DNA from: Clostridiales bacterium
GTDB lineage: Bacteria > Bacillota > Clostridia > Oscillospirales > Oscillospiraceae
Assembly: GCA_029098065.1 (NCBI GenBank)
Contig: JAQXNP010000079.1
Location: 1 to 5,758, forward strand
Length of the DNA: 5,758 nt
Direction of reading: 5' to 3'
This document shows positions 4,360 through 5,758 of the stretch, one piece after another. Each line of letters opens with the position of its first letter. Within the stretch, counting starts at the first letter, position 1. The position numbers and the translations under genes are program-made. Below the pieces are notes generated by a model that was given only the letters and a program-made list of their open reading frames with translations, had not been told where the DNA came from and did not search any database.

Positions 4360-5600
4360 TTCAAAAACTGCGGCGCAAGTTTATCCTCACCAACATGGCC
4401 CTGGTGAGCCTGGTGCTGCTGGCCGTGTTCTCCGTACAGACCTTCTCCTCCTTTCAGCGCGCCAGAGAACAGGTTTACCATGCTCAGCTGACAGCGCTAA
4501 ACGGGATCACCCGTTCCTCCAAACCGGACTTTGTCTTTGGAAAGCCCCCATCCGACGGGCGGAGCCAGGGATTTCCCAGTATCCCTTCTTTCGCGGTGGA
4601 AATTGATGACGAACATCACATTATTGCCCTTCAGACCGTTCCGGGTGTCAGCGTCACCCAGGAAACCGCCCAGTCCATGGTAGATCAGGCCCTCTCCCAG
4701 CCCAGCGGCCATGGAAACCTGCCGGGGCAAAACCTCAGCTATCTCTTCCGCCTGGAGAATGACCGGATGTTTCTGGTCTTTGCTGACAATTCCTCGATCG
4801 GCACTGCCGTCCGCAATCAGGTGGTCACCTCTCTGCTGATCTGCGCCGCGGCACTGCTGGCATTTTACCTGATTTCCCGGTTCCTGGCCAAGCTGTCTCT
4901 CCGTCCGGTGGAACAGGCCTGGAACCAGCAGCGGCAGTTCGTGGCTGACGCCTCTCACGAACTCAAAACGCCCGTCACCGTTATTCTGGCCAATACCGGT
5001 ATCGTTCTCTCCCATCCTCAGGACACTGTGGAGCAGCAGTCCAAATGGATCACCTATATTCAGGACGAAGCCAGACAAATGAAATCTCTGGTGGATGACC
5101 TGCTCTTCCTCGCCAAAAGCGACGTATCCAGAACCGCCCCCATCTCCAACCCGGTGTGTTTCTCCGATCTGGTAACAGGCTCTATTCTCCCCTTCGAGTC
5201 GGTTGCCTTTGAAAATGGGGTAACACTAACCGAGCAGATATCCCCGGGCCTCACTCTGTCGGGTGACGAGGAACAGCTGCGGCGGCTGGTGGTCATTCTG
5301 CTGGACAACGCCGTCAAGTATGCCGGAGAAAAGGGTCTGGTGACGGTAAAGCTGGAGGAGATTCAGGGCAAAGTGTGCCTGTCTGTCCACAACACCGGCC
5401 CGGCCATTCCAGAGGAACACCTCCCCCACCTGTTTGAACGTTTCTACCGTTCAGACGCCTCCCGAAACCGGGACCACGGCGGCTACGGTCTGGGGCTGGC
5501 TATCGCCAAAAGCATCGTGGATGCCCACGGCGGGAAAATCGCGGTGACCAGCACTCCTGCCGACGGCACTGCTTTTACGGTAACATTCCCCAAGAAATAA
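4356..5600 (+). CDS. Sensor histidine kinase of a two-component system
   Basis: This 414-residue membrane kinase would autophosphorylate on His201 and pass phosphate to the regulator it overlaps (ATGA, 4 nt). Order: transmembrane segment 1 (about 9-30), an extracytoplasmic sensor of about 120 residues (32-153), transmembrane segment 2 (about 156-177), a short linker with LSLRPVEQAW in place of a full HAMP domain, the H-box FVADASHELKTPV (195-207), the N-box LLDNAVKYA (315-323), an F-box FERFYR (360-365) and the G2 loop GGYGLGLAIAK (375-385). The G1 loop reads HNTGPAI with Asn346 where Asp is usual. I recall the same variation in VanS-like clostridial kinases, so it need not mean inactivity. 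A strong GGAGGTG (4341-4347) 8 nt before the ATG could allow translation despite the early stop in the regulator. The ligand cannot be told; the sensor domain shows no motif I recognise. Confidence 0.95.
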   Translation: MIQKLRRKFILTNMALVSLVLLAVFSVQTFSSFQRAREQVYHAQLTALNGITRSSKPDFVFGKPPSDGRSQGFPSIPSFAVEIDDEHHIIALQTVPGVSVTQETAQSMVDQALSQPSGHGNLPGQNLSYLFRLENDRMFLVFADNSSIGTAVRNQVVTSLLICAAALLAFYLISRFLAKLSLRPVEQAWNQQRQFVADASHELKTPVTVILANTGIVLSHPQDTVEQQSKWITYIQDEARQMKSLVDDLLFLAKSDVSRTAPISNPVCFSDLVTGSILPFESVAFENGVTLTEQISPGLTLSGDEEQLRRLVVILLDNAVKYAGEKGLVTVKLEEIQGKVCLSVHNTGPAIPEEHLPHLFERFYRSDASRNRDHGGYGLGLAIAKSIVDAHGGKIAVTSTPADGTAFTVTFPKK

Positions 5601-5601
5601 C

Positions 5602-5630
5602 TTGACAAACAGAGTGCAGCCCGCTATAAT
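5602..5630 (+). promoter_or_regulatory. Perfect-consensus sigma-A promoter of the tRNA-Leu gene
   Basis: TTGACA (5602-5607), a 17-nt spacer and TATAAT (5625-5630) match the consensus exactly, as is common for stable RNA genes. The -35 box begins one base after the kinase stop codon. Transcription would start near 5637, about 23 nt before the mature tRNA. Confidence 0.95.
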
Positions 5631-5659
5631 ATCATAGTGCTCATTAGTTTGGCACAAAT

Positions 5660-5746
5660 GCGGATGTGCTGGAATTGGTAGACTGGCCAGCTTGAGGTGC
5701 TGGTGTCCAATTGGACGTGCGGGTTCAAGTCCCGCCATCCGCACCA
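5660..5746 (+). tRNA. tRNA-Leu (anticodon GAG)
   Basis: This 87-nt class II tRNA reads leucine codons CUC and CUU. The acceptor stem GCGGATG (5660-5666) pairs with CATCCGC (5736-5742), followed by discriminator A and an encoded CCA (5744-5746). The anticodon stem CCAGC/GCTGG (5687-5691, 5699-5703) holds a TTGAGGT loop with GAG at 5694-5696. The long variable arm GTCC-AATT-GGAC (5705-5716) is typical of leucine tRNAs. The T-arm is GCGGG-TTCAAGT-CCCGC (5719-5735). The 12 bases after it are too few to show a terminator or another tRNA. Confidence 0.97.
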
Positions 5747-5758
5747 GATCCCGAATCC

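Noticed and set aside
5451..5744. Minus-strand frame starting MRMAGLEPARP across the tRNA.
   Set aside because: It starts inside the antisense of the tRNA-Leu T-arm, a well-known source of spurious proteins, and continues antisense to the kinase.
5660..5758. Integration (att) site at the tRNA 3' end.
   Set aside because: No integrase and no repeated copy of the tRNA 3' end are visible, and only 12 bases follow the gene.

Overview
The window looks like chromosomal DNA from a moderately GC-rich, Gram-positive anaerobe of the class Clostridia. An Oscillospiraceae-type gut bacterium is my best guess. The grounds are inferential: strong AGGAGG-type ribosome binding sites, consensus sigma-A promoters, a BMP-family nucleoside/simple-sugar ABC transporter, a VanS-like kinase without a full HAMP domain, and a leaderless Cu/Zn-SOD-family protein. 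No gene here fixes the genus.

Layout. On the minus strand, bases 1-1772 hold the start of an ABC importer operon: a two-domain ATPase followed by the first 61 codons of a permease that runs off the window. It has its own promoter (1832-1860). Upstream and also on the minus strand is proC (1961-2755), closed by a hairpin terminator (1903-1927) and preceded by its own promoter (2800-2828). A 122-bp divergent region with a perfect 15-bp palindrome separates proC from a plus-strand gene for a small SOD_Cu protein (2878-3342), which ends near a candidate terminator (3371-3410). Bases 3414-3681 hold a promoter with a perfect TATAAT, then a leader of about 230 nt that is very GC-rich in its first half and folds into several hairpins, including a perfect 14-bp inverted repeat. 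Next comes a two-component pair: an OmpR-type response regulator interrupted by an in-frame TAA at codon 9 (3682-4359), overlapped by 4 nt by its sensor kinase (4356-5600). One base after the kinase stop is a perfect-consensus promoter driving a tRNA-Leu(GAG) gene (5660-5746).

How the genes relate. The transporter, proC, the SOD-family gene, the two-component pair and the tRNA appear to be separate transcription units. Only ATPase-permease and regulator-kinase are clear operons. The points most worth a second look are the regulator's nonsense codon beside an apparently intact kinase, the structured leader in front of it, and the shared regulatory region between proC and the SOD-family gene, where the palindrome lies inside an unusually long (20-bp) promoter spacer. 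I see no evidence of a wholly new multi-gene system.
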